Made by a program: the position numbers and the translations under genes | Shown here: positions 30,193 through 38,224 of the stretch, in pieces | Numbering within the stretch: position 1 is the stretch's first letter | Layout: each line of letters opens with the position of its first letter | The notes under the pieces: model-generated | Databases searched by the model: none | What the model was told of the DNA's origin: nothing | What the model saw: only the letters and a program-made list of their open reading frames with translations | IMG/VR virus record: IMGVR_UViG_3300028388_004125 | Span: 1-47,729 of that record | Strand: one strand, 5' to 3' | Length of the DNA: 47,729 nt | Origin: a virus

Positions 30193-30828
30193 TTAATTGT
30201 TACTTAAATACGTTGATACTCCATCACGAGTAGCTGACATTGCTTCTTTACCTTCTTCCCAGTTCGCAGGACATACCTCACCGTGTTTTTGAACGTGAGA
30301 ATATGCATCAATCAAACGAATGTATTCATCTACGTTTCTACCTAACGGCATATCGTTTACTGATTCGTGAAATACTTTACCGTCTTCATCAATTAGATAA
30401 GTTGCACGGTAAGTAACGTTATCACCTTCAATTACGATACCACCGTTGGTTGCGTCAAAAGTCTCTGTCAGGTCTAAGATACCTAATCTGTTTGACAATT
30501 CACGAGTGGTGTCTGCAATTAATGGGAATGTAACACCCTCGATACCACCATTATCCTTTGGTGTGTTTAACCATGCAAAGTGAACTTCTGCGGTGTCACA
30601 AGATGCTCCGATGACCATTGTGTTACGGTCTTCAAAATCCTTTAATTTCTCTTGGAAGGCGTGAATCTCTGTTGGACATACAAATGTAAAATCTTTAGGG
30701 TACCAGAACAATAAGACTTTCTTAGATTCTGATTTTGCCTTTTCAACGACACTCAATTTGAATGTATCACCCATCTCATCGATGGCGTTGACTGTGATGT
30801 TTGGGAATGGTTTTCCTACGTAACTCAT
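30193..30828 (-). CDS. typical 2-Cys peroxiredoxin (AhpC/Prx)
   Basis: A 211-residue peroxidase. The peroxidatic cysteine C51 sits in YPKDFTFVCPTEI (PxxxTxxC motif), and the resolving cysteine is in HGEVCPANW near residue 186; VIGASCDTAEVHFAWLNTPK and FPLIADTTRELSNRLGIL are typical family blocks. The full C-terminal arm is kept. It reduces hydrogen, organic and peroxynitrite peroxides, recycled by thioredoxin, encoded next to it. Phage peroxiredoxins are very unusual, suggesting that infected cells face oxidative stress that limits the burst. No clear promoter box of either class is seen upstream; the tmRNA terminator lies 38-68 bp upstream. Confidence 0.95.
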   Translation of the reverse strand: MSYVGKPFPNITVNAIDEMGDTFKLSVVEKAKSESKKVLLFWYPKDFTFVCPTEIHAFQEKLKDFEDRNTMVIGASCDTAEVHFAWLNTPKDNGGIEGVTFPLIADTTRELSNRLGILDLTETFDATNGGIVIEGDNVTYRATYLIDEDGKVFHESVNDMPLGRNVDEYIRLIDAYSHVQKHGEVCPANWEEGKEAMSATRDGVSTYLSNN

Positions 30829-30865
30829 AATATAAATGTTTTATTATAAAAATATGTTATTAAAC

Positions 30866-30896
30866 TAAAAAGTCCAATAGAATTACTCTATTGGAC
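30866..30896 (-). terminator. terminator of the tmRNA gene
   Basis: Perfect 10-bp hairpin GTCCAATAGA / TCTATTGGAC with a 5-nt loop, then TTTTTAG, 9 bp after the CCA end of the tmRNA. Confidence 0.9.
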
Positions 30897-30904
30897 CTTA
30901 GCTT

Positions 30905-31294
30905 TGGTGGAGGTGGCGGGTTTCGAACCCGCGTCTTGCTCGCACCACCCATAAAGGACTACACGTTTAGGTCAGTATTTTCTAATACTCCGAAACTTGT
31001 TGGTTTGTTCTTCACCATCGTAAACCAACGACCAATGGACGATTCAATTTAGGGTTTAATCGTTTCTCAACCTCAACTGCGGACTTCTGTTCAAAGGTAT
31101 ATGTCCTGACCGACCCGTTTCACTGTTGCGTCTTACGCTACAGTTACTTCTTCAGTGCGGATAAGACCGACAGCCTGAAGTTTTGCGATTGTTTCGCCTG
31201 TTAAAAAAATTGTCACCATAGATTAAAGTGATAGATAACATCTCACTACGTGCCCCGTATGACTGTCTACGCCAATCAATTCCAACTCACCCCC
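30905..31294 (-). ncRNA. ssrA: tmRNA (transfer-messenger RNA), one-piece
   Basis: A 390-nt tmRNA that would rescue stalled ribosomes. The acceptor stem GGGGGTG pairs with CACCTCC (one G-U), followed by discriminator A and an encoded CCA. The T-arm is GCGGGTTCGAAACCCGC. The 5' D-like region has GGAATTGATTGGC. An mRNA-like segment follows, with a tag frame at 31133-31198. The tag stop lies in the loop of a CTGT-A-GCGT / ACGC-A-ACAG hairpin, as helix 5 of tmRNAs does, and pseudoknot-forming sequence follows. It has its own promoter and terminator. Bacteria already have ssrA, so a phage copy suggests a separate purpose or tag. Confidence 0.95.
31133..31198 (-). other. tmRNA tag-peptide reading frame (atypical)
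   Basis: The most likely frame begins at GGC and gives GETIAKLQ at the start and EEVTVA at the end, 21 residues before TAA. GET matches the opening of Bacteroides tags. Yet it is more than twice as long as the usual 8-10 residues and ends TVA instead of the ALAA degron. A second frame one base on (AKQSQNF... to TAA) is open too but does not place its stop in the helix 5 loop. Confidence 0.6.
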
Positions 31295-31323
31295 ATATTT
31301 CAAAGAACTCTTTTTTCTGAGTA

Positions 31324-31353
31324 CAAATATAAATACTTTTTTTGTTCTGACAA
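31324..31353 (-). promoter_or_regulatory. host-type promoter of the tmRNA
   Basis: Minus strand TTG, 19 bp, TATATTTG, about 30 bp before the mature 5' end, which allows a short processed leader. The -33 box ends 2 bp before the plus-strand late box at 31356. Confidence 0.75.
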
Positions 31354-31355
31354 TA

Positions 31356-31363
31356 TATTTATA
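31356..31363 (+). promoter_or_regulatory. putative late promoter box TATTTATA
   Basis: Exact box 16 bp before the ATG at 31380. Confidence 0.6.
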
Positions 31364-31379
31364 GAAAAAGAATTTAATT

Positions 31380-32627
31380 ATGGGAAAGAAAACCATTCGT
31401 TTAACGGAAGCCGATATAGAAAAGTTGGTTCAGAAAGTATTAGCTGAACAAACAGAAGTTGCAAATGCAAACCAAAAAATATTAACATTACCAAACTTTA
31501 GTAATTTATTCAAGATTGGGGAATACAAAGATGTTGATAATAAGATTAAACAATCGGTTGAGAGTCAAAAACCAAAAATCATACAGTTTATGAAGGATAA
31601 CCCTCAAAACCCTGATTTTGTTGCCGAAATTATGGCTGGTGAATCTCAAATTACTAACCCAAAAGGTTTTGAAGAAAAAGGTTCATTAGCTTTGGCACGA
31701 GCAAAGACTGTTTCAGAAATCATCAATGAAGTTATGTCCGAATTGATTTCGAAAGGTTATCTTGATGTGGTTGTCCCAACAATTGATAAAGTAAAAATTG
31801 GTTCCACAAAATACGATAGAACAGAATTTGCAAACGCTTGTGGAAGTAGAAAAGAAAAAATGAACTCTACTGAGTGTCAAGACTACCTAAAACCTTATAA
31901 CAAGGAACAATTTATAACAATTAAAGTCACAGGTAAGGGTGAAAGTTTGATTTGTAATGAAGAATTAAAAATTGACGGGAGAAAAATGCCACCACCTAAC
32001 TTCGAATATATTTATGATAAAGCTTTGGGTGTTAACAGAGATATGACAGGTATTAAGTTTAAGGGTTTTACTATACCTGATAGACCTATCATTATTTCTG
32101 ATAGTGGAAAAAGAGCGGTCCCTCCGTATTTCACAAGAGAAGATGTTTCAAGTAATCGTGCAGAAGAAAGACGATTTTATTTAGAATTGGCCATGTTAAG
32201 ATTTTTGTATCCGGGTTCACCAGCGTTTGAAGGGGTAGAGACTGTGATTCTTTACCAAGAAAATAAAGATATGCCGAGATTCTATAGGTATCTTCAGAGA
32301 AAGGCAAAGGATAAGAAAGATAGGGATGGTAGTAGTGTATTAGGAAAACAGTTCATAAAAATAGCTGAGAGTGTTGGGGGTGACCAAAATGCTGAGATAT
32401 CGAAAGTAATTGATGAAATTAAAAATAACGATTTCCATTTGAACCAAGAAATTTTCAGAAATAACTTCGAAAACCTTTTCAAACCAATGTGGGGTCAATG
32501 TCCTAAGATTAAGACTCAGTCTGCTGCGGTATTTAGTGTAAATAGAGAAATGTCTAAAACAGTAAGAGTTGGTTCATTTGCACCTTTAGACAAAACAATT
32601 TTCTCAATTACACCTGTTTGCTCTTAA
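31380..32627 (+). CDS. large late protein with LTE leader (415 aa)
   Basis: Leader MGKKTIRLTEADIEKLVQKV continues to LAEQ; it holds LTE and LAE motifs suited to prohead-protease cleavage. Residues 75-190 have GSLALARAKTVSEIINEVMS...LDVVVPTIDKVKIGSTKYDR...EQFITIKVTG, which looks like an OmpA-type fold by eye. The C-terminal half (FYLELAMLRFLYPGSPAFEG and so on) is unassigned. It could be a virion protein with a peptidoglycan-interacting domain. Convergent with the next minus gene, overlapping by 4 bp. Confidence 0.65.
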   Translation: MGKKTIRLTEADIEKLVQKVLAEQTEVANANQKILTLPNFSNLFKIGEYKDVDNKIKQSVESQKPKIIQFMKDNPQNPDFVAEIMAGESQITNPKGFEEKGSLALARAKTVSEIINEVMSELISKGYLDVVVPTIDKVKIGSTKYDRTEFANACGSRKEKMNSTECQDYLKPYNKEQFITIKVTGKGESLICNEELKIDGRKMPPPNFEYIYDKALGVNRDMTGIKFKGFTIPDRPIIISDSGKRAVPPYFTREDVSSNRAEERRFYLELAMLRFLYPGSPAFEGVETVILYQENKDMPRFYRYLQRKAKDKKDRDGSSVLGKQFIKIAESVGGDQNAEISKVIDEIKNNDFHLNQEIFRNNFENLFKPMWGQCPKIKTQSAAVFSVNREMSKTVRVGSFAPLDKTIFSITPVCS

Positions 32628-32962
32628 TTGATATTCCGTTCTTTGAAGGTACTAAGGTCTCTGGCAATGCGATTTACAACATTACCCTCCGAGTCTAAAA
32701 CTTCATACAAGACATAGTATCTTTTTTGGTTGGAGTATGTCATATCTTGACGCACCATTACTACATGAACATTATCTTTTGCCTTTGTTTTGATAAAGTT
32801 TAATTCAGTAATTTCATTTTTATTTGGTTGGTAATTATTCAACTCACCATCTTCAGTCCATGCTGCTCTCCACATATTACATGTGCCAGTCTTTGTGCAT
32901 GTCTGAGAAAATACAGGACTTGAAAGTAGGACGAATAAAATTATGTTGATTATCTTTTTCAT
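32624..32962 (-). CDS. small periplasmic protein (112 aa)
   Basis: Signal peptide MKKIINIILFVLLSSPVFSQ with cleavage after FSQ, a flavobacterial pattern. The short mature part has two close cysteines (TCTKTGTC, possible disulphide) and beta-rich sequence (HVVMVRQDMTYSNQKRYYVL). Behind a host-type promoter, so probably early. May act in the periplasm against superinfection; function unknown. Confidence 0.7.
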   Translation of the reverse strand: MKKIINIILFVLLSSPVFSQTCTKTGTCNMWRAAWTEDGELNNYQPNKNEITELNFIKTKAKDNVHVVMVRQDMTYSNQKRYYVLYEVLDSEGNVVNRIARDLSTFKERNIN

Positions 32963-32981
32963 ATGTTTCTTATTTATACTT

Positions 32982-33013
32982 CAAATATAAGGGTTATTTA
33001 TCAATTATCCAAA
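32982..33013 (-). promoter_or_regulatory. host-type promoter near a late box
   Basis: Minus strand TTTG, 20 bp, TATATTTG; the late box of the divergent gene starts 8 bp beyond. Confidence 0.75.
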
Positions 33014-33021
33014 CTGTCAAG

Positions 33022-33029
33022 TATTTATA
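33022..33029 (+). promoter_or_regulatory. putative late promoter box TATTTATA
   Basis: Exact box 10 bp before the ATG at 33040. Confidence 0.6.
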
Positions 33030-33039
33030 GTTAACTTTT

Positions 33040-34896
33040 ATGATTAAATTTCAGAACATACTGCTTGAAGGTAAAAAGGAGAACCTTATAGATAAATACA
33101 AGGACAGTCCTACCTTTGCCGATGCCCCTGAGTTGTTGGAGAAACTTATTGACGGTGACCCTTCAGCAACCAAAAAGTATTCTGAGTGGATGATTAAGCA
33201 AATGATTAGTCTCGGTGACCCAATTACATTCTCAGTTGCCGACAATGTAAATTTGTTCATTGACCTTATTGAAAGTTTCCATAAGAGTGCCACGGCAATC
33301 AAACCCGAAGATATTGATTATGCCGAGTCGACATCATCATTTGTTGACGCATCTAAGATTAAATCATCACCTAAAGACATCAACAAATATAGTATTTGGG
33401 GATTACAATCGGTTATGAATGCTGTCCGTCAGAGACAAATCATGACCCAAAAAGAAAAGGAAGTTAAGAACGAGTCAGATAGAATATATGAAGATAATAG
33501 ATTCTTAATTGTCCAACCGTATTCTCACGGTGCTTCATGTTATTATGGTGCAGGAACCAAATGGTGTACAACGACAAAAGGAGATACCCGATATTTTGAC
33601 AAATACTCAGAAGAAGGAAACCTCTTTTATATCATTGATAAGACATCGAAAGATTCCACATGGGGTAAGATGGCCTTATTTGTGAGAAGTAACGGTAGAA
33701 CGGAGGTATATGACCAAAAAGACTCTGTAAGAAGTTTAGATGTATTGTTAGATAGATTCTCACCAATTCAAGAACAAATCAGAAAGTTGGTTAAAGGAAA
33801 CAAACATTACGAAACATTAAAAGGTATACAAGAAGGAAAGATAGACCACATCAGAGGTAGAATACAAAGTGACCATTTGGTTAAGATTGAAAAAGAAGGT
33901 GATGATAAGTTTGTGGTAAAACTCAAATTTGATGGTCCTGAAGAATTCCTTAAGTTTTTTGAGGAAGATGTCGATGAAGGTGACCTTAGATTCATTAGTG
34001 ATGTTATTGACCCACCTTACGGTTCTGATTTAAGTCTATACGACCCTTATAACTTTGATGATGATTTCATTGAGGGTTATGTGTTTAATTATTTTTCAAA
34101 CGAACATTTGAAAGCACTAAAAGAAATTATTGAAATTTATGACCCTGAGGTGTCAAACCTCATTGTTGATAATAATGGTACCTATAGTATCAAACAGGAT
34201 GGTGAAAAAGAGTTGGCCAAATTTATGAAGGATAAATTGGGAGACGACTTTATGAGTAATTTAAGTGAAACTTACTCTATTGCCCAAAACGAGGCCATGC
34301 AAACAGGTACTCAGAAAGAATTTATAGAAGAGTTATGTGATGTGTTGTCTGAAATAGGTTTCCGTAAAAATAATTCTGAAAGTTGTTTTTACAACTACAA
34401 TATTGATTTGGATGAATTATTAGAATTATTTGAATCTGAGAATTACCTGAAGGATTTGAATCTTACTGATATGCTGAAAAATGTAATACCACATAGAGTT
34501 TCATTCCCTATAGATTATCCATACGAATATATCTATAACAATTTCGACAGTGATACCTTTGATAACTTTTTTAATAATGATTTATCAAACTTATTAGAAA
34601 AAGAATATGATAAATTGGATGATGCCGATTTCTTCTTAGACTTCGACCAGTACCTAAATGTTATGAATAGAGTGAAGGAAATGTTTGGTAGATTTGGAAA
34701 GAATAATCCAATACCAACATCTGAAGACGCGAATATTAGGATTGATGGTGTGGACCCAGAAACTAATAAAGTGAAATTTACTCTTAGTAGATTTAATTCC
34801 GATATAGATTCTTTTGAAACAAAAAAAGGAAAGTCGAAACTTTCCTCTATTATTTCTTTGATGAATAACTATCAGTTATTCGACCCCTTTGAGTAA
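33040..34896 (+). CDS. large late protein with YGAGTKWCTT domain (618 aa)
   Basis: Leader MIKFQNILLEGKKENL closely copies the length and pattern of T4 capsid-targeting leaders (hydrophobic then LLE before G), predicting cleavage after residue 10. Residues 150-235 hold RFLIVQPYSHGASCYYGAGT, KWCTTTKGDTRYFDKYSEEG and NLFYIIDK, a domain with invariant W-C seen in unnamed proteins of many phages. The remaining two-thirds are very acidic with FDxxF-type repeats. A candidate internal head protein delivered into the host. Convergent with the peptidase gene, overlapping 21 bp. Confidence 0.7.
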   Translation: MIKFQNILLEGKKENLIDKYKDSPTFADAPELLEKLIDGDPSATKKYSEWMIKQMISLGDPITFSVADNVNLFIDLIESFHKSATAIKPEDIDYAESTSSFVDASKIKSSPKDINKYSIWGLQSVMNAVRQRQIMTQKEKEVKNESDRIYEDNRFLIVQPYSHGASCYYGAGTKWCTTTKGDTRYFDKYSEEGNLFYIIDKTSKDSTWGKMALFVRSNGRTEVYDQKDSVRSLDVLLDRFSPIQEQIRKLVKGNKHYETLKGIQEGKIDHIRGRIQSDHLVKIEKEGDDKFVVKLKFDGPEEFLKFFEEDVDEGDLRFISDVIDPPYGSDLSLYDPYNFDDDFIEGYVFNYFSNEHLKALKEIIEIYDPEVSNLIVDNNGTYSIKQDGEKELAKFMKDKLGDDFMSNLSETYSIAQNEAMQTGTQKEFIEELCDVLSEIGFRKNNSESCFYNYNIDLDELLELFESENYLKDLNLTDMLKNVIPHRVSFPIDYPYEYIYNNFDSDTFDNFFNNDLSNLLEKEYDKLDDADFFLDFDQYLNVMNRVKEMFGRFGKNNPIPTSEDANIRIDGVDPETNKVKFTLSRFNSDIDSFETKKGKSKLSSIISLMNNYQLFDPFE

Positions 34897-35958
34897 GAAG
34901 TTTTCCCTTAAGATTTTATAAAGTTCGACAGCGTCGTCCTCATCTAAGTATAGGACATCACCAGTGTGATTACTCTCAATGGTAACTCCACCCCATTCAA
35001 CAACTACTTTGTGGTCATTCAACTCATAGGTCTCTTCATCTAATCCATCGAACAGGGTATTATCCCAATCACCCGAGTCGTCTTCGGTATCATCAAGATT
35101 AAACAAACCTCCATAAGTGTATACTGGTGGTTCGTAGGCGTATTCTTGCTTTTCATACCCAAACTCGTTGACCAAGTTAATACCTGTTCTGATGGCCTTG
35201 TCCACATCGTCCAATACTACGAATTCGTTGGGAGTGTGCATTTGGTAATACCCACAGGAAAGATTGATACAAGAAACGTCACTCTTCTTCTTAATCTGAG
35301 ACACGTCAGTATAAGGGTGTGACTGTTGTTCCATATCCGTTTCCATGGTTTTCTGAATTACGGGTAGAGCTCTATTGATGAATTCCCCGTTTTCCTCAAA
35401 CAGGCGAACTCCCGAGCAAACCTCGGTAATCAGATGGTTACCAGGTGCATCGTATTGAACGACATATCCTACATTGTTAAGAAACTTGACATCACATTTG
35501 CTGGACCCGATACAACCAGTCTCCTCAGAGACGAAAAACCCTACTTTTACATTTGACAGTACTCGGAGTAATTCCAAACAAATAAAGATGCCACACTTAT
35601 CATCACCACCGATACCCGTTGGATTTCCGTCAGGAGTGTAAGCTTTCAGGACATCGTATTGTGTATCATCAAATGTCCGTCCGAAGGTAGGTGGTTTGGG
35701 AAGTGTTTGTTCCTTAACAACAATTTCAGGAACCATGGCATGTACAGTATCCGTATGTGCCACAAACATTGGGAAGTAACCGTTAAAACCATCTTGACGT
35801 TTTGTGGCGTAGATGTTGTTCATCTCATCGGTGTAGTATTCTACCCCGTCCATACTATCTAAGACCCAAGAAAGGTATTCTACCATCTTGTCCTCTTGAT
35901 AGGTTTTTGAAGGAACCGATAAGAGTTCTTTGAAACGATTTAATGTAATGTTGTCCAT
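34876..35958 (-). CDS. M20-type metallopeptidase (peptidase T-like)
   Basis: A 360-residue zinc aminopeptidase-like protein. The start MDNITLNRFKELLSVPSKTY was chosen. Metal and catalytic residues appear in order: FVAHTDTVH (H68, D70), IGGDDKCG (bridging D119 or D120), VSEETGCIGS (E145 general base, E146 ligand), QYDAPG (D170), and QMHTPNEFVVLDD with the last ligand histidine. This is the PepT/M20 layout, though an acidic C-terminal extension replaces the family's usual end. Such enzymes trim short peptides to amino acids. It lies beside the ClpC-type unfoldase gene, so it could finish protein breakdown. It has its own promoter. Confidence 0.9.
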   Translation of the reverse strand: MDNITLNRFKELLSVPSKTYQEDKMVEYLSWVLDSMDGVEYYTDEMNNIYATKRQDGFNGYFPMFVAHTDTVHAMVPEIVVKEQTLPKPPTFGRTFDDTQYDVLKAYTPDGNPTGIGGDDKCGIFICLELLRVLSNVKVGFFVSEETGCIGSSKCDVKFLNNVGYVVQYDAPGNHLITEVCSGVRLFEENGEFINRALPVIQKTMETDMEQQSHPYTDVSQIKKKSDVSCINLSCGYYQMHTPNEFVVLDDVDKAIRTGINLVNEFGYEKQEYAYEPPVYTYGGLFNLDDTEDDSGDWDNTLFDGLDEETYELNDHKVVVEWGGVTIESNHTGDVLYLDEDDAVELYKILRENFLLKGVE

Positions 35959-35976
35959 GTGTCCTTTAATTTGATA

Positions 35977-36008
35977 CAAATATAGTATCTAATTTCTTAA
36001 CTTCCAAA
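35977..36008 (-). promoter_or_regulatory. host-type promoter of the peptidase gene
   Basis: Minus strand TTTG, 20 bp, TATATTTG, with the -7 box 18 bp before the ATG at 35958. Confidence 0.75.
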
Positions 36009-36020
36009 TCGGAAGGGATA

Positions 36021-38039
36021 TTAATTTACCCCTTCCTCAATGATTACTTCTTCTTCATTCATCTTCAGTTCGTAGTTACGTCCGATTTTAATCTTCTGAC
36101 GTAATACCTCTTCTGAGATGTAATCCTCGATTTTCTCTTGGATTGCTCGTTTGATAGGACGTGCTCCGTATTTTTCATCGAAACCTACGTCAGCCAACAT
36201 ATCTCTTACTTCATCAGTGAAGTTGATGTGGTAACCGAGTTTGTCCAAACGTTTGGTTAGTTTTTCCAATTCGATGTCCACGATTGAACGTACTTCTTTC
36301 TCTTTTAGAGGGTTGAAGACAATCACTTCATCGAGACGGTTCAAGAACTCAGGGGTGAAGTGGTTTTTAAGTTCTTTTTGTAGGAGAGCCTTTTTCAGGT
36401 CCTCATCACCACTCATTCTTGCTGAGGTATCAAATCCGACACCTGCTCCGAAGTCTTGTAGTTTCTTCACACCCAAGTTTGAAGTCATAATAATCAAACA
36501 GTTCTTAAAGTTGATTTTACGACCGAAACTGTCCGTGAGGTGACCATCGTCCAACACCTGTAGTAATAGTGAGAAGATGTCCTTGTTTGCTTTTTCAATC
36601 TCATCAAACAATACTACTGAGTAAGGTTTGTTTTTGACTGCTTCGGTAAGTTGACCACCTTCGTTGTGACCCACATATCCTGGAGGGGAACCGATGAGAC
36701 GTGACATGGTGTACTTCTCTTGGTATTCACTCATATCCACACGGATGAGAGCTTCTTCATCTCCGAAGATTTGTTTTGCCAATTGTTTCGCCAAGTGAGT
36801 TTTACCCACACCTGTTGAACCCAAGAAGATAAACGAACCGATTGGTCGGTTGGGGTCCTTAATCCCCACACGGTTTCTACGGATAGCTTTTGAAATCTTT
36901 TTGACTGCCACCTCTTGTCCGATAACTGATGTGTTCAGATTACCTTCCAAATCCAAAAGACCTTCCATTTCGTTTTGGTTCAGTTTGGATACAGGAATCT
37001 TAGTCATGTTTGAAACTACATCATATACCATATCTTCAGTGATTTCTTGACGTTCTTCGTCTTGTCTCTTTTCGAAATCGGCTTTTACCTTATCGAGTTC
37101 TTTCAAGACCTTTTTCTCTTTGTCTCTAAGGTGTGCCGCCTTCTCATAATCCTGAGCCTTGACCACGTTGATTTTTTCCTGTTTAATCTGATTTGCCTTC
37201 TCTTTGAGTTTTTCAATCTCTTCAGGAAGTTTCACAGAAATCTGACTACGAGCACCCACCTCATCCATGATATCAATTGCCTTATCAGGGAATTCACGGT
37301 CGGTAATGTAACGGTCAGCCAAATATACACAAGCCTCCAACGACTCTTTCGAGTAGTTTACCTTATGGTGCTTCTCATAACGAGACTTTAGGTTATCCAA
37401 GATAATCATGGTCTCCTCAGGGGTGGCACCATCCACCATTACTTTTTGAAAACGACGTTCCAATGCTCCGTCTTTTTCAATGTTCTCACGATATTCATCG
37501 AGAGTGGTTGCACCGACACATTGTAGTTCACCACGCGCCAATGCTGGTTTGAAGATGTTGGAAGCGTCCAATGAACCTGATGAGTTACCTGCCCCGATGA
37601 TGGTGTGAATCTCATCGATAAACACAATGATATCAGGGTTATCATGCAACTCGTCCAAGATTACCTTAAGACGCTCCTCAAACTGTCCACGATACTTTGT
37701 CCCTGCAACGATGGATGTCATATCCAAAGATACGATACGTTTGTCACAGAGGTTACGAGGACAATCACCTTCGTAAATCTTCATTGCTAATCCTTCAACG
37801 ATTGCAGTTTTACCACAACCAGGTTCACCAATGATGATGGGGTTATTTTTCTTTCTACGAGAAAGGATTTGAGCGATACGGTCAATCTCACGGTCACGAC
37901 CCACAACAGGGTCCAACTTACCTTGTTCCGCTAAACGGATAAGGTCACGTGAGAAATTATCCAACACAGGTGTTCCTGATTTTGGTCCTCTTTCCTTTTT
38001 TCCTTTTGAACTTTCGTTCGGGTCTACAGATTCAATCAT
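36021..38039 (-). CDS. ClpC-type AAA+ unfoldase lacking the N-domain
   Basis: A 672-residue two-ring Hsp100 unfoldase. The start [18 protein letters not shown] was chosen. D1: GEPGCGKT at 71-78 and VFIDEIHT at 139-146. Middle domain with a UVR-type motif ([16 protein letters not shown], 295-310). D2: GSTGVGKT at 407-414, [10 protein letters not shown] at 475-484, and FLNRLDE with the arginine finger near 568. VGF at 534-536 matches the ClpP-docking tripeptide of ClpC. The roughly 150-residue Clp_N adaptor/substrate domain is absent; the chain begins with about 45 residues before D1. It could plug into host ClpP while escaping host adaptors. Phage-encoded ClpC with ClpP docking is unusual. Confidence 0.95.
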   Translation of the reverse strand: MIESVDPNESSKGKKERGPKSGTPVLDNFSRDLIRLAEQGKLDPVVGRDREIDRIAQILSRRKKNNPIIIGEPGCGKTAIVEGLAMKIYEGDCPRNLCDKRIVSLDMTSIVAGTKYRGQFEERLKVILDELHDNPDIIVFIDEIHTIIGAGNSSGSLDASNIFKPALARGELQCVGATTLDEYRENIEKDGALERRFQKVMVDGATPEETMIILDNLKSRYEKHHKVNYSKESLEACVYLADRYITDREFPDKAIDIMDEVGARSQISVKLPEEIEKLKEKANQIKQEKINVVKAQDYEKAAHLRDKEKKVLKELDKVKADFEKRQDEERQEITEDMVYDVVSNMTKIPVSKLNQNEMEGLLDLEGNLNTSVIGQEVAVKKISKAIRRNRVGIKDPNRPIGSFIFLGSTGVGKTHLAKQLAKQIFGDEEALIRVDMSEYQEKYTMSRLIGSPPGYVGHNEGGQLTEAVKNKPYSVVLFDEIEKANKDIFSLLLQVLDDGHLTDSFGRKINFKNCLIIMTSNLGVKKLQDFGAGVGFDTSARMSGDEDLKKALLQKELKNHFTPEFLNRLDEVIVFNPLKEKEVRSIVDIELEKLTKRLDKLGYHINFTDEVRDMLADVGFDEKYGARPIKRAIQEKIEDYISEEVLRQKIKIGRNYELKMNEEEVIIEEGVN

Positions 38040-38064
38040 AGTTGTTCTTTTTATTTTGACTCTA

Positions 38065-38072
38065 CAAATATA
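38065..38072 (-). promoter_or_regulatory. -7 box of the clpC-like gene
   Basis: Minus strand TATATTTG 25 bp before the ATG; only a poorly spaced TTTG (15 bp) is found for -33. A second -7-like TATCTTTG on the same strand lies further upstream, at about 38192. Confidence 0.45.
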
Positions 38073-38109
38073 AGACAATTTCTAATACAAACTACACCAT
38101 TTCCAAAAT

Positions 38110-38147
38110 TGTCAGTTAATTTTCAAAAAACTGACAGAATGACAGTT
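38110..38147. promoter_or_regulatory. operator-like repeats between clpC-like and UVR genes
   Basis: TGTCAGTT at 38110-38117 and AACTGACA at 38129-38136 form a perfect inverted repeat 11 bp apart, with a third half-site TGACAGTT at 38140-38147. The position in a divergent control region suggests a regulator-binding site; a hairpin in the clpC leader transcript is an alternative. Confidence 0.45.
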
Positions 38148-38224
38148 ATACATTCGTTTTTCAGTTTTGGCATACTTTTCCTTTATGGAACTACAAAGAT
38201 AATAAAAAAATTAAAACCAACACT

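Noticed and set aside
30905-30935. Stand-alone tRNA suggested by a perfect T-arm and CCA end
   Set aside because: The acceptor 5' half lies about 380 nt away at 31288-31294, and the intervening sequence has tmRNA features.
38160-38185. Sigma-54-like TTGGCATACTTTTCCTTT upstream of the UVR gene
   Set aside because: The -12 GC dinucleotide is missing and no other such site was seen.
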